Shown: one piece after another, positions 51,016 to 63,576 of the stretch
Position numbering within the stretch: position 1 is the first letter of the stretch
Layout of the letters: each line of letters starts with the position of its first letter
DNA from: Malurus cyaneus samueli
Lineage: Eukaryota; Chordata; Aves; Passeriformes; Maluridae
Assembly (NCBI GenBank): GCA_009741485.1
Contig: CM019236.1
Span: forward strand, 30,775,269 to 30,839,268
Direction of reading: 5' to 3'
DNA: 64,000 bases
Notes under the pieces: generated by a model
The model's database searches: none
The model's input: the letters and a program-made list of their open reading frames with translations, nothing else
What the model was told of the DNA's origin: nothing
Made by a program: the position numbers and the translations under genes

Positions 51016-51986
51016 CTAGTAGAACGTAATATTTTTGAAATCCATTATTCATTACAGAAATTTTGAAGTAAACAGTACAAATCTGAATTACTAATTCCTT
51101 TGATATTGTAACTCCATGTACACAAATTGTGGTTAAGCATCTGATTCCTGTTTTAGATTAATTTCAATTACACGTACATTTCTATTTGTTCCTTGATGTA
51201 CACATTCTGTACATGTTGAAGTCAACAAACAGAAAATATTTTGAAATGTGTGTAAGTTTCTTGCATATTATCTTGCCATTCTTGTATCTTTGTCTTTTAT
51301 CAGATCAGATAGGTTTCTGGGAGGAAAGCAGGGGAATAATAACAGGGAGATAATTACTGCTCTTGAAAACAGAACCCAGTCAGTTTTCTGCAGTTACCTC
51401 TCTAGGTCTTGGTAGAATCCAATACATACCATCCTTCTAATGGCAGGAGATCCATGTCTTCAGGATTTATTTCAGATTATTTAAAATTAAAAGAAAGTGA
51501 AGCAGCAATCTCTAAGCAGAGATTCTCTGAAAGTACTGCAGTGTAGGCATCATTTTGCCAATCCATCAATACATTTGATAGGTTTAAGCATACATATGTT
51601 ACATAAAAAAGGGGAAAGCCAGATTTTAATGAGTAAAAAAGGTGAAAACCTAGTAAGTTAGGCAGCTTTTTCAATATGGCATTTATCTAAAGTGATTAAC
51701 TTTGTAAAGAAAGTTTTGTGAAGATGTTTTGACTGATTTGTTTATCATAATTTTTTTCATCTGCTGTGGTTTACTTAATTTCCTTTGGATCTAAGAACTT
51801 CTTTTTTTCCTGTGCTGTCTCCTAACATTTGTAGATTTTGTTAATTAGAGTTGTGAAACCATTTATGTTGAAAGGGGATTCTTGAGAGCATCTGTTGCAC
51901 ACCACCTTGGAACAGATTTTTCAGGACAGTGTCTGGTTAAGTATTGAGTGTTTCCACTCCTGGAGACTTCAACCCCTTAGGACAAC

Positions 51987-52304
51987 CTGTGGAGGTGTTG
52001 TAAAAGTGTCTCGGTTTCTGTTAAGGTTTTCCTTGTCCTCTCTTCCATGATTTTGGGTAGGGTTTTCTCTTTTATAGACTGGAATAGAAATGAACACAAG
52101 TGTGATCTTGTATAGAAGTGTTGTGTAAAAGTCTTTATAAAATATGTGAGAGGGTGGTAACTTTTCATCCAGCAACTGGACAAAATTGTCCAAGTCTTTT
52201 TCCTTTACTGGCTCATAAACAGCATTTCCAAAAAGAGCTTCCCAGCTGAAATCTAGTTTAATAGCTTGCAGATCTGTCAGAACTAGAAGATTAGTCTTAG
52301 CTAT
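51987..52304 (-). CDS. Candidate internal exon of the antisense gene
   Basis: Minus strand. Acceptor TTTAACAG, then 106 complete codons (318 bases), then donor-like CAG followed by GTTGTC. Visible pieces are KTNLLVLTDLQAIKLDFSWE, then KLPPSHIFYKDFYTTLLYK, a hydrophobic strand (ITLVFISIPVY), and a hydrophilic end with NHGREDKEN and TFTTPPQ. Both ends are phase 0, so it joins in frame to 50539-51015. The frame remains open a few codons past the donor and then stops, as expected for an intron start. Family unknown. Confidence 0.42.
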
Positions 52305-53766
52305 CTGTTAAAGTATTGGCCTTTTGGATATTTTTTTCCCAAAGAAAAAAAAGACATCAATTGGTTGAGGCTAAAGTTTTAATTGTTTCCAAACTGAACA
52401 GTTTTAGCAAACATGTATGTATCCAAAAATTATTTAGAATCTGAATAAATGATGCCACATTTTTCTTCTAAATGCCTTCTTGGACTAATATATTTACTGT
52501 CATAGAAATTGCACTTCTGAAATGAAGTCTTTCGTGGGAACTCAAAGCTCATTGATGATACGAGATCTGTCACCTAAATACATGAGAGCCTTCTCTGGCT
52601 AATGAAACTCCTGAGTCTTAGTGGAAGTAATGTGCGTGCTAGCTTTGCTCTAACACACGTATTCCAGGCGTCTACTTCTGGATGTTGTTTCTTTGTGACA
52701 GAATTCTGGAGAACTATTATCTATTGGTCATCCAGGATGGTGGCCTTTGTATTAAAAGTAGGTTCTTACCCACATTTATTCTGTGTCTTTCAGGTAACAG
52801 TTCCCACCAAAGGTGCCTACAGAGGCAATGTATGACTCTTTAATACTTGGGGTTTTTTTGCCCTGTTTGTTTTTCTTGTTCTTTTTTAAAGCTGGAATTC
52901 AACTAGTAAATCTTCTGCAGCTTAGGTTGGTAATGTTTGGTATTTCCTTTAATTCTACTTAAAACGCTGTGACACCGTCAACTGTAATAAGCAAGATCAT
53001 AGAGCAGGGCCTGTTAAAAGCACAATTTTGTTGCAGTCACTCTGAAAACTGATGTTGATGTATAATTCTGTGGTGGAATTTGCAAAAGGGAGAACCAGAA
53101 TAGTCTAAAGCTCCCAGACTGAGAATCCACGTGTAAAGCGAAGGAGGTGTACCTCTATAGTATACTGTTTTGGGGAAATTATGGTTGTATCTGCAATAAA
53201 ATGTGTAATTATTTTTCATTTCAGTGCTGCTCTTCTTAATTTATTTGAGAATTAACTAAAAAATCAAGTAATGGTTCCTGAAAACAATTGAAGAGAAAAC
53301 ATGAAATTGTCTGTTTTTAAATTTCTGCTTTGGCACCTTTTAACATTTGTGTGATGGAATTATGTCACATCTTCTCTCTATTACTTGTGTTAACTGCTGC
53401 ATTCTGTTTCAGGGTTTAATGCTGCTGCCTACCACCTTAAAATTTCAAGATCATAGATACTTATGTTTTTACTATTCTCAGGAGTATTGCTTTTCCTTGG
53501 TGTTTAAAAGATCTGGCTTGTGTTTAACCACCATCTTGTTTTCCCTTGTGTTTGTGTATTTTTGGGTGTTAGGCAGATACAGCATTTCTGCATGGATACA
53601 CTGCAAAACACAGTGGCTCCTGGTGTGGGAAATCAGTGTTGTTTGTTTGTTTCTCTTTTTTTCTTTTGTGCTCAGTTTGATTTTTATTGTGTGGTTTTTG
53701 TTGTTGTTGTTATTGTTGTTTTGTTTTTTTTTGTAAGGGAGGGTGACATATCTCTGGAAACTCATT

Positions 53767-54308
53767 CTATGGGTAGATTTCTGAGCCAAGAGTACTTTCT
53801 TTAGCTTTATGTTCTTTCTCTTCAATCTTGTTTTCTTGAAACAGCCTTTTTGGTCTATATAGATTCATAGAATATTCCTCGGTGTTCTGTAGGGAAGTAT
53901 CTTTTGGTGAAATATACTTCATTTGGTGTAAAATACTATGCATTGCCGAACTGATGATTGATGTCCTAGCTCTCTGGCTCTTGCTAAACTCTAGACAAAC
54001 ACTTTCATGCTCTTTCTCCCCTCCTCCTTCTGTAATTAAAACGATAGGAACTTTCAAGTGATAGGAAACCACATCAAATCCTTGCTTTGAGCAAGCCAGT
54101 GATTCTGGACTGGGTTTTCCATGTCTGACAGTGTCCTGTATTGATGGTAATAGAGAAAGTTGGAAGTAAGCAAGCATGCACCTTCTGATTTTTCTTATGC
54201 TATTGGCGATACTCACAAGAAGAGTTTGATTTGTTTGGCTTAATTTATATTTACCAGCAAAGGATCTTTTTATTTGTTGAAAATGCAGTTTTGAGTTCAA
54301 GCAAGTAT
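53767..54308 (-). CDS. Candidate long exon of the antisense gene
   Basis: Minus strand. About 180 codons are open after a possible acceptor (CTGTTAAG), the longest non-repeat open frame in the window. The translation includes RRCMLAYFQLSLLPSIQDTV, then KVPIVLITEGGGEKEHESV, then MHSILHQMKYISPKDTS, and a lysine/glutamate-rich end. The hydrophobic VPIVLIT followed by a glycine-rich turn resembles a strand-loop of an alpha/beta fold, but I cannot name one. The weak point is the 3' end: no good donor precedes the stop at 53767; AAA followed by GTACTC is the nearest. This may therefore be a terminal exon of an isoform or a sign of decay. Confidence 0.42.
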
Positions 54309-55118
54309 CTTAACAGTTTACCCATTATTAGTTTCAAAAAAACCAAGACACTATCAAGTCTTCATTTTATTCATTACAACTTTGATTTCAAAGATAAGAT
54401 GGGATGTCTTTGCTAAACTTATACTGTGTTTTCCTAATTGAAGACTTACTTTCTTATTTTGTAGCTCTACCAAAACTGAACTATGCTTTTTCTTTTTTAT
54501 TTTCTGCATAAAAACAGATGTACTTTTTTTAGGGAAGTCTTGTTAGTTTTAGGCCTTGTGTAGCTCCTGTGCTTTTTCTGTCAGTGATCGTTACAATGCC
54601 TCTTCCTTTTCTGTGTTAGGAATTAAGTACACCATTGCATAGTAGTCTGCACAGTTTATACGCATAGCCCAAAAGGTAGTCTGTCAACCATCAGCAGTCT
54701 GCAGACCATGTTGTTTAGTCAAAGAAATCATACTGCGTATGGTTTTCAATTTACAAATGCAGTTTATCCATTAAAAATAAATAGTTCACCATTAGTCAAG
54801 AAATTAGGAACTGATCAGTAATCTCTTAAAGCTGCTGCTATAGCAGATTGACCACCAGCATTTCTACTCTTTTGTCAGAAGGTGGTAAATACAAATGGGG
54901 AATAAAGATGTCTTCCTGTAGCTGCTGCTGCTTTTGCTTCTCTTTATTACCAGGATTGGAAAGAAATCTTGAAGAATGGACTATGTATATCTCCAGGCAT
55001 TTTTGGGTAGAGGAGGATCAAGAAAGGTAGCTTCTACTTTGTGGGAAGTGCAGTAGCAGGAATTTAAATTGCTTCTTGCCTTCTTTCATGCTTTGTGATT
55101 CCTGTTAATTGTGCTAAC

Positions 55119-55434
55119 CTGTGTATAGACCCATTCTGGTCTTCATGTCCTGTTTTATAGTGTGCCTTCAAAAGAGGAATTGTTCTTTGTAGGCAATGGA
55201 ACTGTCTTGTTTTGATCACTTTCTCATTCTGTTTGCTATCACTAGCCTTAATAACAGAAAATATATCATTAGCTGAAAAAACAGATGCATTTATTAAATC
55301 TGGACCAATTTGATATTCAGAAGACCCTCTGGAAATAATGTTGCCATGACACCATTGATTTATAAGTTGTAACCCCTCCTCTTTATTTACAAGTAAACAG
55401 GAAAAATGTATTAACACACCAAGACATCGTGTTG
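55119..55434 (-). CDS. Candidate internal exon of the antisense gene
   Basis: Minus strand. Acceptor-like TATCTATTATGAAG, then about 105 open codons, then donor CACAG followed by GTTAGC. The open frame itself spans 55064-55468. Visible pieces are TRCLGVLIHFSCLLVNKEEG, INQWCHGNIISRGSSEYQ, ANDIFSVIKASDSKQNEK and LQRTIPLLKAHYKTGHEDQN. The start looks like an amphipathic helix and the rest is ordinary globular composition. No family is recognised. Confidence 0.4.
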
Positions 55435-56214
55435 CTTCATAATAGATAAATAGATGTTGCAGACACATGTTGATTATTCATATTAGAAATGTTTTTAAAT
55501 CAATAGCTGAGAATTGAGAGTAACAATAAATTTAAAAAAATCTCAAAAACTCTGAAAATTAAAACATAGTTCTTCCATGGTGATATGTTCATGTTGACTT
55601 TGTTCTTATCCATCTAAGTGTGACCAAAATTGAAATTTTCGAAAACTACCAGTATGAGAATTTGAGTGTCATTATTTCTTCTGGATGAATTGTTGATATC
55701 TATACTGTTCTTTTGAAATGGAGCAAAGTGTTTAATGCTTCTGTTCATTAAATGCTAATTTCTTTTATTAGTGATTAATCCAGGACCATGTATTTATTGG
55801 TGCCAAGGGATGCCAGCTGTTTAGTGTTTTGGGTGGGTTTTTTTTGTTATTTTATACCCTTATATTTTGCCATAAGGAGCATAAATCACATGAGTGATTA
55901 GTACAGGTGTTAATGAAGGCCTTACTCTCTATGTACTATAAACAGAAGTGTTGTTGACTAGTTTATTTTTTTCTGCTTTTTTTACTTTTGACAAATTTTA
56001 GTTAACTGTAGTAAAATTTTTCATACCTGATATTCCTTTTGAAAAATACTGGTTTAGAGTATAGGACTAAAACTGAAGATGAACTAAAAGGGAGATTTAA
56101 AAAAAAAAGTATTTTTATGCTTCATAAAGCAGTTTATCTACTCAGTATGCCTGTGTGTGAATATTTCAAATTACTCCCAGCATGTGAATGGGAATTTAAA
56201 ATTTGGTCGAGAGA

Positions 56215-57600
56215 TTAAGAGTCATACAACAGCTTGGGCTCGAAAGACCTTTAAAAATCATCTAGTCCAGCCTCCCTGGCCAGGAATATATTTTAGTAGA
56301 TCATGTGGTTAAAAGCCTAACCAACATGTTTTTGAACACTTCAGTGATAAGGGATCTGGAATCTTCCGCCGTTGCCACACCACGTTGTAGTCCACACTTT
56401 CCTTATGTTTAACCTAAATCTATGCTTAATCTAAATTTAAATATTTTTAAATTGGTAAGGGTACAGTTTTAAACTGTTGACCCTCAATCAATTGAGGCAT
56501 TGGTAAAGTCCTTCTTTCTTATAAGGGCCCTTTATGTATTGAAAGGCTGCAGTCAGGACCCTTGTATGCATTTTCATCAGCACTTACCAACTCTTTCATC
56601 CTGTTTTAACAGGAAAGGTGTACCATGGCTCTGATCCATGTTGCGGCCCTGCTATGGACCTGTGCTGAGTTGGCCATATCTTTCTGGTGCTTGTGTCCAC
56701 AGAGCTGGACACAGCATTTCAGGTGGGGTCTATATAACAGCAGACTAGAGAGGGAGAATTGTCTCCTGTGGCCTGGTGGGCCCAGGTTACAGTTGACTTT
56801 CTGGTCTGCAAGTGCATGCTGCTGGCTCATATTCAGCTTTTTGTCCAGCAGTACACACAAGTCCTTTTCCACAGGACTCCTCTCAATCAATTAATCCTAC
56901 AGTCTGTATTAATACTGAGCTTTGCCCAACCCAGGTGTAATCTTGCACCTTTCCTTGTTTCAGCTTTGAGATTTTAATGGGTACACTTCTCAAGCCTGTC
57001 AATTTCACGCCTTCTGGATGGCATCCCTTCCTGCTGATGTAGAAACTGCGCTACTCAGCTTGGTACTCTTTATACCATGAAGGTGGAATTAGGAAGATAC
57101 TAAACAGTATTAGTCTCAGGGTGAACCCTGAAGGACCACCACTCATGATGGGTTTCCATGTGGACAGAGAGCTGTTAACTGTAATCCTCTGGACAAGGAT
57201 ATCCAGCCCACTCCTTATCCATCTGATAGATCATCCATCAGAACCATTAGCTCTCCAATAAAATGGCAAGAATGTTGGAGGGCTGTGTCAAAGGCTTTAC
57301 ATAAGTGCGTGTAGGTGACATCCATAGCTCTTCATTTATTCACTGATGTAATCACTCCATTTATAGGACCATTAGATTATCAAGTATGGTTTGCCCTTGG
57401 TGAAGTATATTGTCTGTCTCTGAGCACCTTCCTGTCATCCATATGACTTGTCATAGCTTCCAGGAGGACCTTCCATGATCTTGCTGGGCATCATGGTGAA
57501 GCTTATAGATTGGTGGTTCCCACAATACTTTTTACCTTTTGAAAAATAAAACCTCATGAAATTCCCTTTTCTCTAGTCACTGAGATTGTCTGATTCCCAT
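56215..57600 (-). mobile_element. CR1 LINE fragment, antisense
   Basis: In plus orientation it opens with the antisense CR1 3' end ('gaaagacctttaaaaatc', 'catctagtccagcctccc') and passes through 'ggtggggtctatataaca', 'gctgctggctcatattcagc', 'cacacaagtccttttccac' and 'gtgaaccctgaaggaccacc', then the RT-region 'gggctgtgtcaaaggcttta'. It is clearly a different, older and more diverged CR1 subfamily than the copies at 2-20 kb. The boundary near 57600 is approximate. Confidence 0.82.
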
Positions 57601-59530
57601 AAGATGTACGAGTGCAAAAACTACCTAACCTTGGGAGCAACAAACCATTGCTGTTCATCAGTAAAGAAGTTACATTTTACGTCCAGAGATGTAGGCTTTT
57701 CTAATTTTTCCAGATGCACTGAGGAGGCCTCTAGAACACACTTCTATATCTTATGTTTACCATGTAGTTACAGATTCAATATGGAGGAGAATGACTGACT
57801 CTAGCTGGTCTGGTTTTCCCATCTAACTGTTTTGGTTTGGGAAGGAAGTGTTATCTGACTTCAGATAATTTTCTTGTCCTTTGTTGTTAGTAAGAGTGCA
57901 GTGTTTCCACTATTTGAAAATACTTAAAAGATAGGGAAGCGTTCTCCTATTTGTCCACAATTTTACCAGATTTTGAAAACACTACAATGCCAATTCAGAC
58001 ACAGTTGATATGGATCCAAATTGCACTTGGTTAGTCATGGTAATTCAGAGTGAATATACACTAATGTATGCATACGGTTATATTGTCTGTCAAATAAAAC
58101 GATTGGTGCACTCCTGTATTCTTGAATGCTTTGAAAATCACAAATGCATTATGATTATATTAATCCAAAGCATTACATTTAAACAAAAATGGAGAGCTGT
58201 GCTGAAGCTTTTAGATTATCCTGTGCTCTCAAGTAAGCTATTGAATTGTTACAATAACTCTCAGAATTGTAGTGCTTACAGAAAGCAGTTTTGTGACTTA
58301 GAAAATTAATGTCCTATCCAATTCTGTGCATCTTCCATCTAAATTATTTCAATGACTGTGGTTAGTTTTAATTGAAGTAGTTTAGAGATATGTATCTTGA
58401 AATGAAAGATAGGAGATCACTTATCCTATCCTCAATGTAGAAAGGGGAAAGTTTTTGATTTCTCACATTTTTTCCTTCTTGAAAAGATTTCTTGCATTCA
58501 CTAAGTGCCACATCTCCAATGTTGAACACTCAGAAAAAAGCAACTGTTGGTGGAAGGTTGTTGTAGTGAATAAAGGGAAGCAGAGCATCCTGTGTTCTCA
58601 CTGAAGAAGAAAGTAATTTACTTTTAGTATTCAGTGAGGGTATTATTGTGTGTAATAGGTCCATGTCTATCTGATATGTTCTGTCTATCAGTAAAGGGAT
58701 GTTTATTTTTGTCTGTTTCTCCTTTGATGGTACTGATCTGACTTAGGTGATGTTGATTCTTTGACTGTGTCATGACGAGGAAAAAACTTACATTTCTTGT
58801 CCATTGATGCCACAGCAAGTCAGTTATTTTTGTCAATTAAGAATGTGTAACAAAATTATTCAGTTTTATAAATGAACTGCAGTCTTTTTGTCACACTGAT
58901 GGACTGATCTGAGAGTGTGCTGGTGAAATCATGTAATGACAGCATCTTGTAGTATAAGCTGGATGGTATTTTTGCTAGGACCTCTATTAGGGCATCAGTG
59001 TTGTGATAATATCAACAATATATTATTTTTGTGGTGCCTGTTTTCCTTCAGCGAAGTTATGAGTAAGGATACAGTCTCTAAGGGAATGTATGTATGTTTA
59101 CACACAAGTATAAGTAAAACCGTATACTGTATTTTTTCATCTTTGAATCAAATGTATATTTTCTGCCAGAACTACCAACAGAAACAAGATAACAGAAATT
59201 TCTTTGAATGGAAAATTATGCATGGCATTTACATGAAGCTTTTTTGTATAATACATTTACATGTTTATCATATATTGCTTACGCTGCAACATTAAGGAAT
59301 TGGGGCGACTGGGGAAAGTGCTCTTGTTTGCTGATGACATCTGTTCAAAAAAGCAGTCAGTCTGGTCAAGTCACTTGCAGCCCTCTTACAAATTTCTACT
59401 TGGTAATTAGATATTGACAGTCTGTACTGTGTGTGAATGACTTCTGTGAACTTGAAAATAATGCAGTATTATTTTAAGTGCCTGGTGCGTCTAAATTTCT
59501 AAGTTTTCGTAAGAGTTACTGATCAGTCTT
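57601..59530. other. Intron sequence, one weak exon-like frame
   Basis: No transposon recognised. On the minus strand at 58624-58764 a good acceptor (TTCCTCGTCATGACACAG) leads into about 45 hydrophilic open codons (SKNQHHLSQISTIKGETDKN...) that reach a stop before any donor, so it is not called as an exon. Confidence 0.35.
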
Positions 59531-59826
59531 CTAGTGACTTTTTAGGTTGTTGAAAAGCACAGCACCCAAAGATAGATTCTCTAAAGAGTAAGAGTATTCC
59601 TTTTTGTGACCACTCAGCAGGACTAGATTGTAAAGAGAATACCTCTTATTTAGGAATGAAATATGTGACTGGAAATCACAAAGAAACACTGGCACAGCAG
59701 GGTCAAGAGAGTCTGAACTGACAGTATGCAGCAGTGTAAGTTTAAAAGTCTTGTGAGACATCAAGAAAGAAGCAAGTCTGTCACTTGTATGTGAAGTGTA
59801 TATGTCAGCGTGATGAAAGGCTTGAG
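59531..59826 (-). CDS. Candidate internal exon of the antisense gene
   Basis: Minus strand. A good acceptor (TTTCAACTAAACAG) opens about 98 codons. The translation includes QAFHHADIYTSHTSDRLASF, KTFKLTLLHTVSSDSLDPAV, VFLCDFQSHISFLNKRYSLY and NLVLLSGHKKEYSYSLENLS. The exon could end at AAGAG followed by GTATTC (last base 59643) or read to the stop at 59531. Composition is clearly protein-like. Family unknown. Confidence 0.38.
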
Positions 59827-62820
59827 CTGTTTAGTTGAAAGTGTACTAGTCTATTTTAGATGTTAGGGGAGTCCAAAACAATCTATAACAAAAATTTTCT
59901 TGCTGATTTTTCAGTGCTTATACCAGCTAGGTTATTTCGTGTGTTCCCCCCTCACACCTCTTGCCATGTATTATTTGATTTCCATACAAATTTTTCTAGT
60001 CTGACAATTGTGTGTTTTGAAATAGTCACTTCATAACACAGAAAATGATTGTTACCTAATTTTTACAGAGTTCTTACTAAAAATTAACAGTAAATTGATA
60101 GCTTCCTCTGTTCTCCTGGCTGTTTTATTGTCCCTCTTGGGGATACAGACTGACTAAAGAACTGAAGTGAGAGTTTGTGTCCTGTATTTTTGTAGTGTTG
60201 ATTGGAGAGCTGGGGGTGGAGAAGAGGTTGTTTGGATTGAGTTTGAAGAGATTGGAGTTTGGGTTTTGTTGTTTTTCTGCTCTGGATTTATTTTCTTCTA
60301 GATTTGAGAAAATGAATAATAAGTGAATAGTAATTTATAATGCTGCAGATATTTAAAGTATGATAGGAGCACTTATAAGTAATTAACATGCTTAGAGAGA
60401 AATACAGTGCAGCATCAAAAAGAGTACTGATTTCAGATTGCATCTGAACTGGTCTCATCGCAGGTAACTGAGATGCTTGATGTATGAATTAATGTTAAAG
60501 GGGGGGGTTCAGATTATTCTTGTTCTCACTGCAATGCATTATATACATCTAAACAAAATACTAAAATTACTTGTAAATTTAATATGTAATCTGTTATGAA
60601 TGTTTAGTTTCTGTAATGAAAAAGAAAAAAAAGATACTGCTTATGCTTTTGATACTTGTTTCACTGCTAATTTAAATGTTTTACTTCAGCAATTCAGTGT
60701 CATTACTTTAAAAAAAGATGCCAGTTAAATCTCCTTGTTAAAGCAGTATAAAAATACTTAAAACATTCTATGGTTAGGTCACTTGTGACTTTCCATTAGA
60801 CAAATAACAGCAATATTGATACAGTTTTAGGTCCTTTTGATATCAAATAGCCAGTGAATATTTATGCTTGGAATTCCCTTTCACAAGGAAAATAAAATGT
60901 TTTAAATAAGGGCATTTGTGTTGCCCTGCTTGTAAGGCATTCTTCCTTTTGTGATTTCTGCTGATGTTTTATAAATTCACAGCTTCACTTTAAAGCAAAT
61001 ACTCTACTGGAGCTAGTCATGCCATATAATGTTTTCCAGTGGCTCATCTTTTGTCAGTGTTTTTGAGCTTGCTGCTCTTAAAAATCAGTAAGAAAAGAAT
61101 GCAGTTTACTTTGCAAAGAGCACATTCAAATCTTAAGGTAGTCTGGATTTGTTTGTCTTCCAGTATGAAGAATTACAATCACTTTCACTGTAGGCTGAGG
61201 GGAAAATTACCACTTTTCAGGGAATACACAATGTGCTCTCTTTTTTTTTTCAGAGTATTTTAGTTCTGGCATGCAAACTTGATTGTAGGGTCTTTATTTG
61301 ACATTAGATGTGTTGTGAGTAATGATAGTTTTAATGAGTAATTTTTGCCAGTTTTCAAATGACATCTGTATTCTGCCCTGTTTATATAAGATCTCAGCTG
61401 TTCAAGGTACACTCTTGCTGACCTCTTGAGCTTTTAATGTGCATTTGTGTAGGCTGAATGTTCTTTGGGTAAGCTGAAGATTGATACATCCCAGGCCTTG
61501 ACAGCTGCAGTGTTTTTCTGTGCCAACTTCAAACAGTCTAAGTAGTCTTTTTTGCATAGAAATTGTTTGGCTCCCAGGGCCATTCAGGGAAATGCTTTAC
61601 CAAGTCCATGAATTCTGCCAAGAGTTTAAAAAGACTGTTTAAACTTATTTTTATCTTAAAACAGTAATAATTTCTAACTAATACTCATTCCATTATATAA
61701 ATGCTTAATTAATCATATTACTTAAATGAAACACCTGTTAAAATGTTTAGCATGTTAAAGAAAAAAAAAGTCATATATGGTAACTCAACATTACTTGACT
61801 AATTTCTTAGTAGTATTTTGTTGTCATCATGAAAAATTCTGTGCATTTCTGTGTAAACTTTCTTTTTGTGAAGCAGAGTTCTCTTATTTTTAACTGCAGA
61901 TGAAGTGGTGCTTTGTTTTTATTGTAATGTTGTTTTTTTTTCTTTACTGATAACATGTATTTGAAAATTCGCTTGTGTCCTTATTCTTTTGGTGGAAATC
62001 CACTTAGGCAGGACTTTGCTTAAGTTTGGGTGTGTTTGAGAAGTTCAAGTAGGTTCAGAGTACATAATGAAAGGCATATGATGACTTAATATAGAACATT
62101 TAAATATTAATATATAATTGATTTAATCGCAGCATTTCTTTAGTTCTGTGTGTGCTCATTCATAATTTGCTGTAGTAATTTTAAATACCAGTTTGTTATC
62201 ACCAAAATAAACTACATGTATCATTGTAAACTACAATATCATTGTTTTGCAGTTTTGGAAATCCCTTGACTTTTCACTTCTTTCCATAGGATTTGTGAAG
62301 GCTTTAGTTGTTTTTTGTTGTCTGGTGGTTGTTGTTATTTATTTATTATTTAATGGACAACTCTTAGCCTGTTCTGTGTAGCTGTTTCCTTGAATCAGCG
62401 TACATTCAATATTCTTTATTGCAAGGATGGTTTTTATTTTACAGTTAGGATGAGTTTTTTAATGTTTCATCTACTGTTCTTTTAGCATATACAGAAGTGC
62501 TAAACTTAGTTATGTAAGGAGTGGCAATTTCACCAACATAAGTACGATTTATGGCTGATTTTACTCTTCTTTAGACAACTTTTAAATTGGTCTGTTTTAT
62601 AAAATTATAGGTACTGAGAGGTTACATTAAACTGCTTATCTATTTAAAAGAAATAAGTTTGTACCTGCATATTTGTGTTCTCATTAGGAATGTTTGTTGA
62701 ACTTCTTATGTTATCAAAGGGAGATTTTTGCAGTTTAGATAGAAACTCAGTTTCCAGAGGCTCAATACATGCTGGATACTCAGCAAAAATTATGGAAGGG
62801 GTGTGAAGACCTCCTTTTTA
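59827..62820. other. Intron sequence, nothing recognised
   Basis: AT-rich DNA with no exon-like frame, repeat family or RNA gene that I can support. A G-run occurs at about 60500-60508. Confidence 0.4.
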
Positions 62821-63058
62821 TCATACATATATAGTACATATTTGTTCATTAGGAATGCTGTGCTTAGAAGTATGTGTCTGAAAGTTGTGTGCTTTTTCTG
62901 TGTTCTTGGGATGCCTTGAACCATTTCCCAGCTGGGACCTGAAGTGTATAGGAATCTGCATGGTAGGACAAAAAGCAGACACCACTGCTTGTAGGGAGTC
63001 TCGTGATGTTTGGTAGTGCTCCTTGGAGCCATACAGAAGCCCAAGGGTCTCAGCTCCT
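62821..63058 (-). CDS. Possible further exon of the antisense gene (weak)
   Basis: Minus strand. A very good acceptor (long T-rich tract, then ATATGTTAG) is followed by about 78 open codons that include GAETLGLLYGSKEHYQTSRD and IPIHFRSQLGNGSRHPKN. A second minus frame is also open over the same region, so the correct frame is uncertain, and the donor is unclear (CTTCAG followed by GTCCCA, or later). It would be the most upstream exon seen if the antisense gene is real. Confidence 0.22.
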
Positions 63059-63576
63059 CTAACATATAAAAAAACAAGCAGAAAACACAACAGCTACTGC
63101 TGTGGTCTTGTATCTAGGACAGTAAAGAGGAACGTAAAGGAAGCATGATTATAAGCAAATCCAAGTCTTTACACAGGCAAACAAAAACTAACTGAATATA
63201 GCTCTTGTGGTCATCAATAAGCATCAGAAACTTTTGACTGCTTGCTTGACTCAGGATTTCTCAGTTTGCATGTGGAATACTATTAGCACCTTGTTCTATT
63301 GGATCTCCTCTCTGCTGTAATAATTTCATGGTCTTAGTGAATTCTGCAAGTTTAGTATAAAATATGCAGTGAATTCTATATTAAATATAGAAAAATGCTC
63401 GGACACTGTTATCACTTAATTTCTTATACTTTCTCAATCGCTTATACTGTTATCACTTAATTTCTGCTCTTGATATTTCTGATTAGCTGAGTAATTTGAA
63501 TTAAAAATTATTTTAGAATTGGATTAGATACAATTGTTTATTCCTGTTACTATTCAAAGATTTCCTTATACTGAAA

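Noticed and set aside
53347..53736. 129-codon plus-strand open frame with hydrophobic, membrane-like sequence
   Set aside because: It lies in T-rich DNA, where phenylalanine, leucine and valine codons arise by composition, and it ends in a (GTT)n tract. No splice support.
58765..58836. Splice-donor-like ACAAGAAAT/GTAAGT with an upstream open frame on the minus strand
   Set aside because: The donor is excellent, but all frames upstream meet stops within a short distance and no acceptor AG lies in the open part.
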